A DNA stretch of 64,000 bases from CAWAPS01 sp963783945 (GTDB lineage Bacteria > Actinomycetota > Acidimicrobiia > Acidimicrobiales > Palsa-688): contig CAWAPS010000024.1 in the NCBI GenBank assembly GCA_963783945.1, positions 558,001 through 622,000 of the forward strand. Reading direction: 5' to 3'. Below are positions 36,282-44,852 of this stretch, in pieces. Position 1 is the stretch's first letter. Every line of letters starts with the position of its first letter. The notes below the pieces were generated by a model, which saw only the letters and a list, made by a program, of their open reading frames with translations, had not been told where the DNA came from and did no database searches. The position numbers were made by a program, and so were the translations under genes.

Positions 36282-36426
36282 CCACCCAACTCACTCCACG
36301 GTCCGTAACTTGAAGATAGCCGAGCGCACCAGGGCCGAGGGACAGGGCCACCTCTTCGTGGTGGGCGGGCGCCTGGGCCAAACCGGCAGCCGGGGGTTGG
36401 CTAGGCGAGCGGCCGTTTCCAGCGAC

Positions 36427-36726
36427 TCACATGTCCTCGACTCGGAGAACATCGAGATTTCGGAACGTCGGCGCGGCGTCACATAGCTCGGCGAGCTTCT
36501 GCGCGAACTCCGCCGTCGCCGGCAAGCTGGAGTTGGCCATGGCCTCCTGATAAGAGGGGAACTCGACTATCTGTACATAGACGTCAGGACGGTCCCGGTC
36601 GCGGGTAAACGTTCCGCGCTGGGCCTTACGAATCCCCTCGGTCTGAGCCAGCCATCCGGCCAGCAACTCCTCGATCTCTTCTACCTTGGTGGTCCGGATC
36701 TCGATCACCTGGACAAACCCAGCCAT
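36427..36726 (-). CDS. Small dimeric alpha/beta-barrel (Dabb/ABM-like) protein
   Basis: 99 residues from the ATG at 36726 (after GGGGGTGG): FVQVIEIRTTKVEEIEELLA, then FTRDRDRPDVYVQIVEFPSY. This is the beta-alpha-beta repeat of ferredoxin-like dimeric barrels such as antibiotic-biosynthesis monooxygenases and stress-response Dabb proteins. Its activity cannot be assigned; such proteins often act as small lyases or cyclases beside oxygenases. It is first in the leftward run with the SDR and BVMO. The frame is open upstream to 36879 without support. Confidence 0.7.
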   Translation of the reverse strand: MAGFVQVIEIRTTKVEEIEELLAGWLAQTEGIRKAQRGTFTRDRDRPDVYVQIVEFPSYQEAMANSSLPATAEFAQKLAELCDAAPTFRNLDVLRVEDM

Positions 36727-37063
36727 CGCCACCCCCAGCAAAGTCTCAGTCCGAGCACTGAAGAATAGCATCTCCAGGCCCTCGAGGCAATACTCGGCGG
36801 GTTTCGATGCCCCGGCCCCGACCAACCGTCCGGGCTCAGGCGCTACAAGACCTTCGGTCGGTTCCGAACCCACTCGCATCTAAGTCGCGATCAGTTGTTC
36901 TTGGACTATTTGAGGATCGCCGCAACCGGGGCATTCCGCTCGGGCAGGTTCCGACCAGACAGCGCGAGATGTAGCATCGGCAGGAGCATCCTCATGTTGT
37001 CTGAGCGCCACAGCGACCTGCCGATGCCGAAGTGCCGGACATTTACCCAGAAGGAGAGTGATC
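36727..37063. other. Divergent intergenic region
   Basis: 337 bases between the leftward Dabb gene and rightward amidohydrolase gene. I see no ORF worth calling and no strong palindrome. It should hold the two opposed promoters. Confidence 0.35.
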
Positions 37064-38320
37064 ATGGAGAGCCCAGCGCTCGCGGGCGACCGTTACGTCG
37101 TCATCTCCGCCGACGTCCATTGCGGAGCGTCCATGGACACCTATCGCGACTACCTGGAAACGTCGTGGATGGAGGAGTACGAGGCCTGGCGCGCCCACTT
37201 CCTCGTGCCGTTTGCGGACCTGCTCGACACTGAGAGCCTTGACTACCAGCGCAACTACGATTCGGCGCTCCGCCAACGAGAGTTGGAGGGCGACGGCGTG
37301 GTTGGCGAGGTGCTGTTCCCGAACACGGTCCCGCCCTTCTTCAGCACATCGGCATCGTTCCTCGAAGCGACACCGCAGGGCGCTGAGTCACTCCGGCGGT
37401 CCTGGGCGGGGTTGCGGGCGCACAATCGCTGGCTGGTGGACTACTGCAACGAGCTGCCCGGGCGGCGCGCTGGCATCGCTCAGATCTGGCTGAACGACCT
37501 CGATGAAGCGCTCGAAGAGATTCGGTGGGTGAAGGAGGTCGGCCTCTTCGGCGGGATCCTCCTGCCGATCCCCGTATCCGGTGATGGGCTGCCACCGCTG
37601 CATGCACCGGAGTATGAGCCGCTGTGGGCCCACTGCGAAGACCTGGATGTACCGATCAATATCCACGGCGGCGGTGGCATGCCGGATGACGGCATGTACG
37701 AGGCCGGCATTGCCGTGATGTTCGCCACGGGTGCCTTCTACACGATCCGGCCGCTCACGCAGCTGATTGTTTCGGGTGTGTTCGAACGCCACCCCCGTCT
37801 GCGTTTGGCGATCACCGAGACGGGACACCAGTGGGTCCCGCAAGCGATCCGGTACCTCGACTGGCTGGTCGGCCGGTCCCGCCGCTTTCCGAACTCGCAA
37901 GAAGCCCGCGTGCCGGGACCGGCCCTGGCGAAGCTGTCGCTGAAGCCGAGCGAGTACTGGGCTCGCAACTGCTGGCACGGCGCCAGCTTCATGAATCAGG
38001 GGGTCTGCGCGATCCGCTACGACGAGGGCGTGGACAGGATCATGTGGGGCAGCGATTACCCGCACCATGAAGGCACGTTCCCGCACACACGCGAGGCGTT
38101 GCGCTGGACGTTCCAGGGCATCGATCCTGGCGAGGTCCAGCAGATGCTGGCCGGCAACGCCTCGGCGATGTACGGGTTCGACCTGAACGCGCTCGTGCCA
38201 CGGGCCAGGGAGATCGGGCCGACCATCGAGGACCTCGCCGGGCCGATGGATGTGAGCGAGATCCCTCCGGACGCGTGGACCGAGGCGCTGGAAACTGAGC
38301 TGCGACCGGCTGGTACCTGA
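37064..38320 (+). CDS. Amidohydrolase-2 family (ACMSD-like) protein
   Basis: 418 residues; the ATG at 37064 is seven bases after AAGGAG (a GTG two codons earlier is possible). The first-strand motif is VISADVHCGASMD (D-V-H), the central His lies in INIHGGGG, the His in TETGHQW, and the C-terminal Asp in WGSDYPHHEGTFPH. It is first in a rightward run with the gluconolactonase-like, kinase-like and P450 genes, implying that they act together. It is one of six paralogues here, closest in style to the one at 47144-48403 (YxxYxE.. start and ..HxEG.. end). Confidence 0.92.
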   Translation: MESPALAGDRYVVISADVHCGASMDTYRDYLETSWMEEYEAWRAHFLVPFADLLDTESLDYQRNYDSALRQRELEGDGVVGEVLFPNTVPPFFSTSASFLEATPQGAESLRRSWAGLRAHNRWLVDYCNELPGRRAGIAQIWLNDLDEALEEIRWVKEVGLFGGILLPIPVSGDGLPPLHAPEYEPLWAHCEDLDVPINIHGGGGMPDDGMYEAGIAVMFATGAFYTIRPLTQLIVSGVFERHPRLRLAITETGHQWVPQAIRYLDWLVGRSRRFPNSQEARVPGPALAKLSLKPSEYWARNCWHGASFMNQGVCAIRYDEGVDRIMWGSDYPHHEGTFPHTREALRWTFQGIDPGEVQQMLAGNASAMYGFDLNALVPRAREIGPTIEDLAGPMDVSEIPPDAWTEALETELRPAGT

Positions 38321-38409
38321 TCACGTTCGAAAGTGGCGGGATCGACCGTGCCCTGGAGCCGACGTCACCGATGCTCTGCGAGCCCCCCTCCCATCAAGGA
38401 GTGACGTGA

Positions 38410-39513
38410 GTGAGGATTGGACGTATGGTCAGGAAGTGCCTGCGAAAAAACAAGCTGGACGGAGAGAAGGAGGCGGCGGATGCTGTTATGCCCACCCGCG
38501 CCGATGCCCCAACGATTTCTGGCTCAGCAGCATCCGTCGCCTCCTTCTCGTTCGCGAAGCTTGTTTTTTCGCAGGCCCTAAGGAGCGTCTCCAGTGGCAA
38601 GGGGTTCGACGTGCTCGTGAACGATCCGTTCGACTACTCGACCGTTCGCACGGTCACCACCGGCCTGCGCTTCCCCGAAGGGCCGATCGCCCTTGATGAC
38701 GGCTCCGTGCTCGTCTCGGAGATCGAAGGCGGTGCGCTCAATCGGGTGTTACCCGACGGCAGCCAGCACCCTATCGACTGCGGTGGAGGCGCCAACGGCG
38801 CGGCGCTGGGGCCGGATGGTGCTGTCTACGTCTGCAACGACGGCGGCCTGGGCTTCAAGACCGAAGACGGCATCCGCTTCCCGCACACGAGCGCCGAGGG
38901 CAACGTGGGCGGCTACGTCCAACGGGTCGACATCGACGACGCCGGCCCGGTCGAGACGGTGTTCACCCACGTCGACGACGAGCACCTCGGTGGGCTCAAC
39001 GACATCGTCTTCGACTTCACAGGGTCCTGCTACATCGTCGACACGGGCCGCGGCGCCGTCCACTACGCCGACCCCGTGGCCGGCACGATCCGCTGCATCG
39101 AGCGCGACCTGTCACTCCCGAACGGGATGGGCCTGTCGCCCGACGGTAACCGGCTCTACCTCACCGAAACCTACACGGGCAACGTGTTCACGTGGGACGT
39201 GGTCGGCCCTGGCAATCTGGCCGGCAAGCGATTGCTGTTCAACGACGGCGGCGAGCACGGTTGGGACGGCTTAGCCGTCGACGGAGCCGGCAATGTCTGC
39301 GCGTCGAACCTCAAGGCGTCGGGCGTCTCGGTCATCAACGCCGCCGGCGACGAGATCGCCCGGTTCGTGACCCCCGAGCACGACCCCTACGTGACGAACA
39401 TCTGCTTTGGCGGGCGCGACGGCGACACCGCCTACATCTGCTCCTCGGGTCGCGGGATCCTCTACTCGGTGCGATGGCCCTGGGGCGGCCTGCGCCTGAA
39501 CTTCGCCCGGTAG
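38410..39513 (+). CDS. SMP-30/gluconolactonase-like protein with a MITE-like element in its 5' end
   Basis: A six-bladed beta-propeller lactonase/gluconolactonase-like protein. The true family region begins near residue 66: LRFPEGPIALDDGSVLVSEI, then GGANGAALGPDGAVYVCND, LPNGMGLSPDGNRLYLTET, GWDGLAVDGAGNV. The metal residues Glu, Asn and Asp are at the expected places. The GTG at 38410 is eight bases after AAGGAG and reads through the 139-bp element (38438-38576) as residues 10-56. An alternative start is the GTG at 38611 behind AAGGGG, giving a family-like 300 residues. Removing the element joins GTG 38406 (VSEDWTYGQEV) in frame to LRSVSSGKG. It may open a lactone produced upstream by the BVMO-type route (inference). 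Confidence 0.88.
   Translation: MRIGRMVRKCLRKNKLDGEKEAADAVMPTRADAPTISGSAASVASFSFAKLVFSQALRSVSSGKGFDVLVNDPFDYSTVRTVTTGLRFPEGPIALDDGSVLVSEIEGGALNRVLPDGSQHPIDCGGGANGAALGPDGAVYVCNDGGLGFKTEDGIRFPHTSAEGNVGGYVQRVDIDDAGPVETVFTHVDDEHLGGLNDIVFDFTGSCYIVDTGRGAVHYADPVAGTIRCIERDLSLPNGMGLSPDGNRLYLTETYTGNVFTWDVVGPGNLAGKRLLFNDGGEHGWDGLAVDGAGNVCASNLKASGVSVINAAGDEIARFVTPEHDPYVTNICFGGRDGDTAYICSSGRGILYSVRWPWGGLRLNFAR
38438..38576 (+). mobile_element. 139-bp palindromic MITE-like element, copy 1
   Basis: The element begins GCCTGCGAAAAAACAAGCT and ends with its exact reverse complement; the imperfect pairing continues inward to about 49 bp per arm around a central 40 bp. There is no transposase or other coding region of its own. 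Copy 2 (51748-51886) is its inverse with one base different in 139. Copy 1 interrupts the 5' end of the gluconolactonase-like gene. Flanks (AGGAAGT left, CCTAAGG right) show no target duplication. Confidence 0.88.
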
Positions 39514-39600
39514 CTCACACCTTTGGGAGCATGCATCACGGCGCTCCCCGGTGAGGTGACCGGCGGCGCCACGTCCGATTAGGAAGGAAGGTCGGCAAAA

Positions 39601-40647
39601 ATGGCAAGGGATTCGGCGCCCAAGGTCCTCGACGACGTGCTGTCCCCGGCGTGGCTGACCGACGCTCTCGGACCGGATGGCAACCCGGGAAGGGCAACCG
39701 AGGTCACCGTCGTCGAACAGCTCCAGACCGTGGCAACCAAGGTGCGGTTCGAGGTCGCCTTCGAGAATGGCGGCGGCGAGCGGTCCACGCGGAACTACTG
39801 CGTGAAGGGGTACTTCGCCCTCGACGAACCGTCGGGTGCCGCCGGGTATCCCGAAGCGCTCTTTTACGACGATATGGCCGGAACGCTGGGGATCAGCGTT
39901 CCCCGATGTCCCTACGTCGGGATCGACGAGTCGACATCGCATGCCATGATCATCATGGACGACCTGGTGGCCGGGGGCTCCAGGTTCCTGACCGCGCTAA
40001 CCGCATACTCCCCGGACGAGGCGCGGGCCTCGCTGGTCGAGCTCGCTCGGCTCCACGCCGAGACGTGGGACCGGCCAGGTCTCGGCGAGCAGGCGTGGCT
40101 AGAGCACCGGATCGGCAATATGCCGGACCGCTTCCCCCTCGAGACGCTCCAGCGACTCCTCGATGATGGCCGGGGTCCCAGCCTCCCGAGTGCGCTGCAC
40201 GACGCCGGCAAGGTCACCGACGGGCTGCGCCAGGTCATCGCCCGTGACGCCGGCCGCGGCCACTGTCTGGTTCACGGTGACGCCCATGCCGGGAACATCT
40301 ACGTCGACGGCGACGGCCGCCCCGGGATCATAGATTGGCAGGTCGTCCACTTCGGGCACTGGGCGACCGATGTGGCGTACCACATCGGCGCCGTCCTGAG
40401 CATCGAGGATCGGCGGGTCCACGAGGAGCAGCTGCTCCGCAGCTACCTCGATGAGCTCGGCCGGCTTGGTGGGGCGGCGCCGGTTTGGGACGTGGCGTGG
40501 GAGGACTACCGCGCCCACCTACCGTACGGCTACTACCTCTGGGCCATCACCCGGCGGGTCGACCGAACGATCACGCTGGAGTTCGTCGACCGGCTCGGCA
40601 CCGCGGTCGCCGACCACGACGCGTTCCAGCTCGTTGGCGTGAGGTAG
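39601..40647 (+). CDS. Phosphotransferase (APH/ecdysteroid-kinase-like)
   Basis: A 348-residue kinase-fold protein; the ATG follows AGGAAGGAAGG. The catalytic loop is VHGDAHAGNIYVD (HGDxxxxN) and the metal motif is IIDWQ in the IDWQ/DFD position; the N-lobe Lys lies in NYCVKGYF. It resembles aminoglycoside-phosphotransferase-related kinases that phosphorylate hydroxyl groups; actinobacterial relatives are often found in lipid or steroid catabolic loci. It is 87 bases after the gluconolactonase-like gene and 65 before the P450, in the same direction. The substrate is unknown and antibiotic resistance is not implied. Confidence 0.88.
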   Translation: MARDSAPKVLDDVLSPAWLTDALGPDGNPGRATEVTVVEQLQTVATKVRFEVAFENGGGERSTRNYCVKGYFALDEPSGAAGYPEALFYDDMAGTLGISVPRCPYVGIDESTSHAMIIMDDLVAGGSRFLTALTAYSPDEARASLVELARLHAETWDRPGLGEQAWLEHRIGNMPDRFPLETLQRLLDDGRGPSLPSALHDAGKVTDGLRQVIARDAGRGHCLVHGDAHAGNIYVDGDGRPGIIDWQVVHFGHWATDVAYHIGAVLSIEDRRVHEEQLLRSYLDELGRLGGAAPVWDVAWEDYRAHLPYGYYLWAITRRVDRTITLEFVDRLGTAVADHDAFQLVGVR

Positions 40648-40712
40648 ATCGTGCTCTCGGTTTGTGTTCGCAGTAGGTTCACGGTGCCAGGGCACCACAC
40701 GTGGGGGTGGGG

Positions 40713-41978
40713 ATGAGCAAGACGATCGGTCTCGACCGCGAGCGCCTTCGCCAGCTGTTCGACCTACGTCAGACGGGAGACGCCGTGGTCAACGGGGAGG
40801 TCTTCAGTTACACCGACGACCCCTACCCATCACTCCACCGCCTGCGCCAGACCGGCCCGGTGCACAACGGGATCATGCACGAGCTGCTGGGCTTCGACAA
40901 GCCCGCCGTCTTTCAGGCGCTGCCGGAGCCGGACCGCCCCCACTTCTCGGTGTTCAACTACGAGCTTTGCGACCGCGCGTTCCGCGACGAGGAGACCTTC
41001 CCGTCGGCGCCCGAGCCGGTTGATCCGGCGGCCGGCGGGCTCGAGAGCAGCATGCTCAGTATGAACGGCCCAATGCACCGCCGCTATCGGGCTCTTGCCC
41101 AGCCGTCGTTCGTGCCGAAGATGGCGGAGTGGTGGATCTCCAAATGGATTCACGAAACGGTGCACTCCATCATCGACAACATCGAGGCTGATGGCCACGC
41201 CGAGCTGAACGTCGACTTCGACGCCGCCATCCCCGTTCTCACTATCACCGGAAGCTTCGGCTTCTCCGTTGACCAGGCCCTCGACGTGCGCCAAGCGGTG
41301 TCCGGCGGCTTCGTCGCGGAGGCGCAGAAGCTGTCGCAATACCTCATGCCGGTCATAGAGGCCCGCCGCAACAACCCGCAGGACGACCTGATCAGCGTGC
41401 TCTGCCAGGCCGAGATCACCGACGAGGACGGCGTGCGTCACCGGCTCTCGGACACTGAGATCTTCTCCTTCTCCCACATCCTGCTCATTGCTGGCTCGGG
41501 CACGACCTGGAAGCAGCTCGGCATCGCGCTCTCGGCGCTCTTGACTCGGCCGGAGGTGCTGGCCGCCATCCGGGAGGACCGGTCGCTGCTGCGGGCCGCC
41601 ATCGACGAGTCGTTGCGGTGGAACGTCACGGACCCGATGTTCTCCCGCTACGTGGCGAAAACCGTCGAACTCGGCGGAATGACGATTCCGAAGGGTGGAG
41701 TGGTGCACCTATCGAACGGGGCGGGGAACCGCGACCCCTCCCGCTGGGCCAACCCCGACGACTACGATATCTACCGGCCCCAGCGGCCGCACCTGGCGTT
41801 CGGGAGCGGGCCGCATCTCTGTATCGGCCAGCACGTCGCACGCGCCGAGCTACACGTCGCGCTCGACGCGCTCCTCACCCGGCTCCCGAAGCTTCGTCTC
41901 GACCCCGACAAGGAGCCACCGCGGATGATCGGGATGTACCACCGTGGTGTGACCGAGATCAACGCCCTGTGGGACTGA
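40713..41978 (+). CDS. Cytochrome P450
   Basis: A 421-residue soluble bacterial P450 (ATG 40713 behind GGGGGTGGGG; a GTG four codons earlier is possible). It shows the N-terminal LDRERLRQLFDLR and DDPYPSLHRLRQTGPVH signature, an I-helix region (LIAGSGTTWKQ; the usual AGxxT is present), ExxR-equivalent DESLRWN, and the heme loop FGSGPHLCIGQHVARAE with Cys. It hydroxylates an organic substrate using NAD(P)H through a ferredoxin; no ferredoxin gene is next to it. It is last in the rightward run with amidohydrolase, lactonase and kinase. A broken relative lies at 16025-16701. Confidence 0.95.
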   Translation: MSKTIGLDRERLRQLFDLRQTGDAVVNGEVFSYTDDPYPSLHRLRQTGPVHNGIMHELLGFDKPAVFQALPEPDRPHFSVFNYELCDRAFRDEETFPSAPEPVDPAAGGLESSMLSMNGPMHRRYRALAQPSFVPKMAEWWISKWIHETVHSIIDNIEADGHAELNVDFDAAIPVLTITGSFGFSVDQALDVRQAVSGGFVAEAQKLSQYLMPVIEARRNNPQDDLISVLCQAEITDEDGVRHRLSDTEIFSFSHILLIAGSGTTWKQLGIALSALLTRPEVLAAIREDRSLLRAAIDESLRWNVTDPMFSRYVAKTVELGGMTIPKGGVVHLSNGAGNRDPSRWANPDDYDIYRPQRPHLAFGSGPHLCIGQHVARAELHVALDALLTRLPKLRLDPDKEPPRMIGMYHRGVTEINALWD

Positions 41979-42146
41979 TCCGACGATGAGCCAGATGACC
42001 GCGTCGGAACGCGGCGTGGTGGCCGCGCCGTGACGGCGGCAAGGAACAACGGGAGCATGAGATGGCCGACATGAGGATCGGCCCGATCTGAGCGGGCCGA
42101 TCGCGCCGTGGATGGGGAGGAGGCGTCGGCGCCCCTCTGGAATCAA

Positions 42147-43412
42147 CTAGGCGACGGCGACGACCTTCTCGGTGGGGTCGCACTTCATGAGGGTGGACAG
42201 GGTGCCTCCCATGATCTTGGCCTTGTCCTCCTCGGGCAGCGACTCGATCTCGTCCACGAAGCTCAGCGGATCAGCGAGACCCTCCGGGTGCGGGAAGTCC
42301 GAACCGAACACGACATTATCCGCCCCGACCAGCTCGACGATGTTGAGCACATCCTCCTCGAAGAACGGGTGGATGACGATCGACCGGTGGAACGCCACCA
42401 TCGGATCCTCGTCGAAGGCGCTCGGCGAGCGCTCGTACAGCTTCTTGAACTGCTTGAGCGCGGTCGGAACCCACTGGCTCCCGTTTTCAACCGGCATGAA
42501 ACGCAGGTCCGGAAAGCGGGTCGCCAGGCCGTGCCCGATGATGGAATACACCGTGTCCCTGATGGACCTGTACTCGCTGTTCACCAGCAGCGCGAACGCG
42601 CTCGGCTTCCCGAACGGCAAGAACTCCGAAGTGCGACCGTCCCATTCGTTGACATGCCGCTGGTAGCCGTCGTCAGAGGAGTGCATGCCGACGAGAAGCC
42701 CGGCCTCCTGGACCCGCTTCCAGAACGGGTCGAACTCCGGCACCGCCATCGACCGGCGTCGGGTGCCGAAGTCGGGCACCGGGGCAGGGCGAACGAGAAT
42801 CGACCGAGCGCCGCGCTCGACGACGTAGTCCAGCTCCCGGATCGCCTCGTCCAGAATCGACAGGTTGATCACCGGCGTCGCGAAGATCCGGTTCTCGAAG
42901 TTGAACGTCCAGTGCTCGTGCATCCATTCATTGAGAGCATGGATCACCACCGCAGTCGCCTTTGGGTCGTCAGCCAGCCTCTCCTCGAGCAGGCTGGCCA
43001 AGGTCGGCCACATCATCGCCCGGTCGACCCTCTGCTCGTCCATCAACATGATCCGTTCCTCGGGGTTGAAGAAACCTGGCGGGGCCTCGATGTAGCGCGG
43101 CAACGAAGCCAGCCTCGGGTCGGACTTCGAGCTCGGATCACCGAAGCCGCCCGTTCCGATCGAGTGCTTCGACGAGGGATTCTTCAGCCGAAACTCCATC
43201 TCCTGATGCCCCGGCGGCGACACCTTGTTGAAGGTCGGGTTCGGAATGTACTCGCTGATCGTGTTACGAAGCGCAAGCTTCGTTCGACCATTCACCTGCA
43301 CGTACTTGACCAAGCCGTCATACTCCTTGGGCAAGTACTTGGTGAAGGCCTCGGTCGTCTCGTACATGTGGTTGTCTGCATCGAACACCGGGTAATCGAG
43401 CTTGTGGGTCAC
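42147..43412 (-). CDS. Amidohydrolase-2 family (ACMSD-like) protein
   Basis: 421 residues from the GTG at 43412, which is six bases after AAGGAGG; the ATG further upstream would put the ribosome site inside the gene. The first-strand motif is VFDADNHMYET (D-N-H), the central His is in GMHSSDDGYQRH, and the C-terminal Asp in FGSDFPHPEGLAD. It is most like the gene at 4735-6009. It lies 110 bases after the CaiB/BaiF gene and is the last member of the leftward run from 48403. Confidence 0.92.
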   Translation of the reverse strand: MTHKLDYPVFDADNHMYETTEAFTKYLPKEYDGLVKYVQVNGRTKLALRNTISEYIPNPTFNKVSPPGHQEMEFRLKNPSSKHSIGTGGFGDPSSKSDPRLASLPRYIEAPPGFFNPEERIMLMDEQRVDRAMMWPTLASLLEERLADDPKATAVVIHALNEWMHEHWTFNFENRIFATPVINLSILDEAIRELDYVVERGARSILVRPAPVPDFGTRRRSMAVPEFDPFWKRVQEAGLLVGMHSSDDGYQRHVNEWDGRTSEFLPFGKPSAFALLVNSEYRSIRDTVYSIIGHGLATRFPDLRFMPVENGSQWVPTALKQFKKLYERSPSAFDEDPMVAFHRSIVIHPFFEEDVLNIVELVGADNVVFGSDFPHPEGLADPLSFVDEIESLPEEDKAKIMGGTLSTLMKCDPTEKVVAVA

Positions 43413-43522
43413 GGAGGCCTCCTTCATGGGCAGCGCAGCATCGAAGGTCAGAAAGTGGGTTCGAGGTCCTAGAGCGGGCAAGACAACACTACAAGCCCCT
43501 TGCGGCTCGGGTACTCGGCTCG

Positions 43523-44728
43523 CTACGCGACGACACCGTCGCGCCGGTAGTTACCGATCTCGTCGGCGCCGAAACCGAGCTCGCGAAGGATCTCGTCGGT
43601 GTGCTCGCCGAAGTCAGGCGCCCGTTTCAAGGTGCCCGCGTCGAGGTCGAAGAGCAGCGGGGGTGACGGGATGTTGAGCCTCCCCTCGGGGTAGTCAACC
43701 CCCTGCAGGTATCGGTTCGCCAGCACCTGCGGGTCGTCATGCATCTCGCGGGGCGTCTGCACCGGTGCCCACACACCGCGAGCCGGTTCCAGCGTCTGCT
43801 TGGCCTCGTCGAGTGTCATCGCCCCAAAGATCTCGGTGAGGACGCGCACCGACTCGGTCTGGTTGGTCGCCCTAGCCACAGTCGTGGCAAAACGGGGATC
43901 GGTGGCCAGCTCGGGGCGTCCGAGGCAGGCGCACAGGTCGACCCAATCGGGATCCGGATCGTTGACAAACATGAGGGCGATAAAGCGTTTGTCCTTGGTG
44001 AGGTAGTTCCTCATGCTGGCGGGCGAGTCGGCCGAAGTCTGGGCGACGCTCACCGGCGACCGGAGGCCCGGGCTGCTGGCAATGATCGGCTGGTGGTTGA
44101 ACCAAACAGCCGTGCCCAGCAGTGAGCCGTCGACCACTGGCGCCACCCCGGTCAAGGCCCGCCGCAGCAAGCCGGCGCAGATGCCGCCGGCCAACACCAT
44201 GCCCGACATGGCGTCGCCGTGGCCGACCATGCCGGTTGGCGTCTGGGCCCCAGAGGTCTCCATCGCCGAGTGGGCGAGCGATCCCCTTGCCCACCAGATG
44301 GCGGAGTCGTAGCCGCGGCGTTCCGATTCGGCGCCGAGAGGGCCGAGTCCTGTGGCCTTGGCATAGACGATGTTCGGGTTGCGAGCGCGGATCTGATCGA
44401 TGTCGACGCCGAGTTTCCTCCGCGTAGAGGGGAGAAAACTGGTGAGGAACACGTCGGCCGTGTCGATGAGCCTGTACATGACCTCGCGACCTTCGGCACT
44501 GGCCAGGTCCAAGGCGATCGCCCGCTTGCCCCGGTTGTAATTCTTGAACGACCGACTGGCGCCGCCGGGTTCCAGCGTCCCGCCGAGCAGGCGGCTGGGG
44601 TCCGGCGAGCCGGGGTTCTCGACCTTGATGACGTCGGCGCCCCACTGCGAGAGCACGCCCCCTGCCACGGGCACGAACGCCCACATAGTCAAGTCGACTA
44701 CTCGGATGCCATCGAGTACGGATGTCAC
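43523..44728 (-). CDS. CaiB/BaiF family (class III) CoA-transferase
   Basis: A 401-residue CoA-transferase. LDGIRVVDLTMWAFVPVAGG, LSQWGADVIKVENPG, NRGKRAIALDLAS and the VGHGDAMSGM segment with the presumed catalytic Asp are visible. It resembles the CaiB/BaiF at 30855-32072 and may form or transfer a CoA ester of the same compound class. Neighbours on the same strand are the kinase-like gene upstream and the amidohydrolase downstream. Confidence 0.92.
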   Translation of the reverse strand: MTSVLDGIRVVDLTMWAFVPVAGGVLSQWGADVIKVENPGSPDPSRLLGGTLEPGGASRSFKNYNRGKRAIALDLASAEGREVMYRLIDTADVFLTSFLPSTRRKLGVDIDQIRARNPNIVYAKATGLGPLGAESERRGYDSAIWWARGSLAHSAMETSGAQTPTGMVGHGDAMSGMVLAGGICAGLLRRALTGVAPVVDGSLLGTAVWFNHQPIIASSPGLRSPVSVAQTSADSPASMRNYLTKDKRFIALMFVNDPDPDWVDLCACLGRPELATDPRFATTVARATNQTESVRVLTEIFGAMTLDEAKQTLEPARGVWAPVQTPREMHDDPQVLANRYLQGVDYPEGRLNIPSPPLLFDLDAGTLKRAPDFGEHTDEILRELGFGADEIGNYRRDGVVA

Positions 44729-44852
44729 AAATTGCCTCGCTTGTCTGAGCGAACGAAGTCGCGAGTGGTAGGGACGTTAGTGAGACACAACGTAGCGAGA
44801 GGCTGTGCCCGCAGGGGCGCCGAACCCGGACGTCTCGACCCCATACGGTGGG

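Noticed and set aside
39601..40647. Aminoglycoside resistance gene
   Set aside because: The kinase fold is shared, but the neighbours are catabolic and the sequence lacks features specific to known resistance enzymes.
42108..43472. 454-codon open frame on the + strand
   Set aside because: It is wholly antisense to the amidohydrolase at 42147-43412, has no ribosome site or protein family pattern, and is a normal by-product of high-GC third positions.
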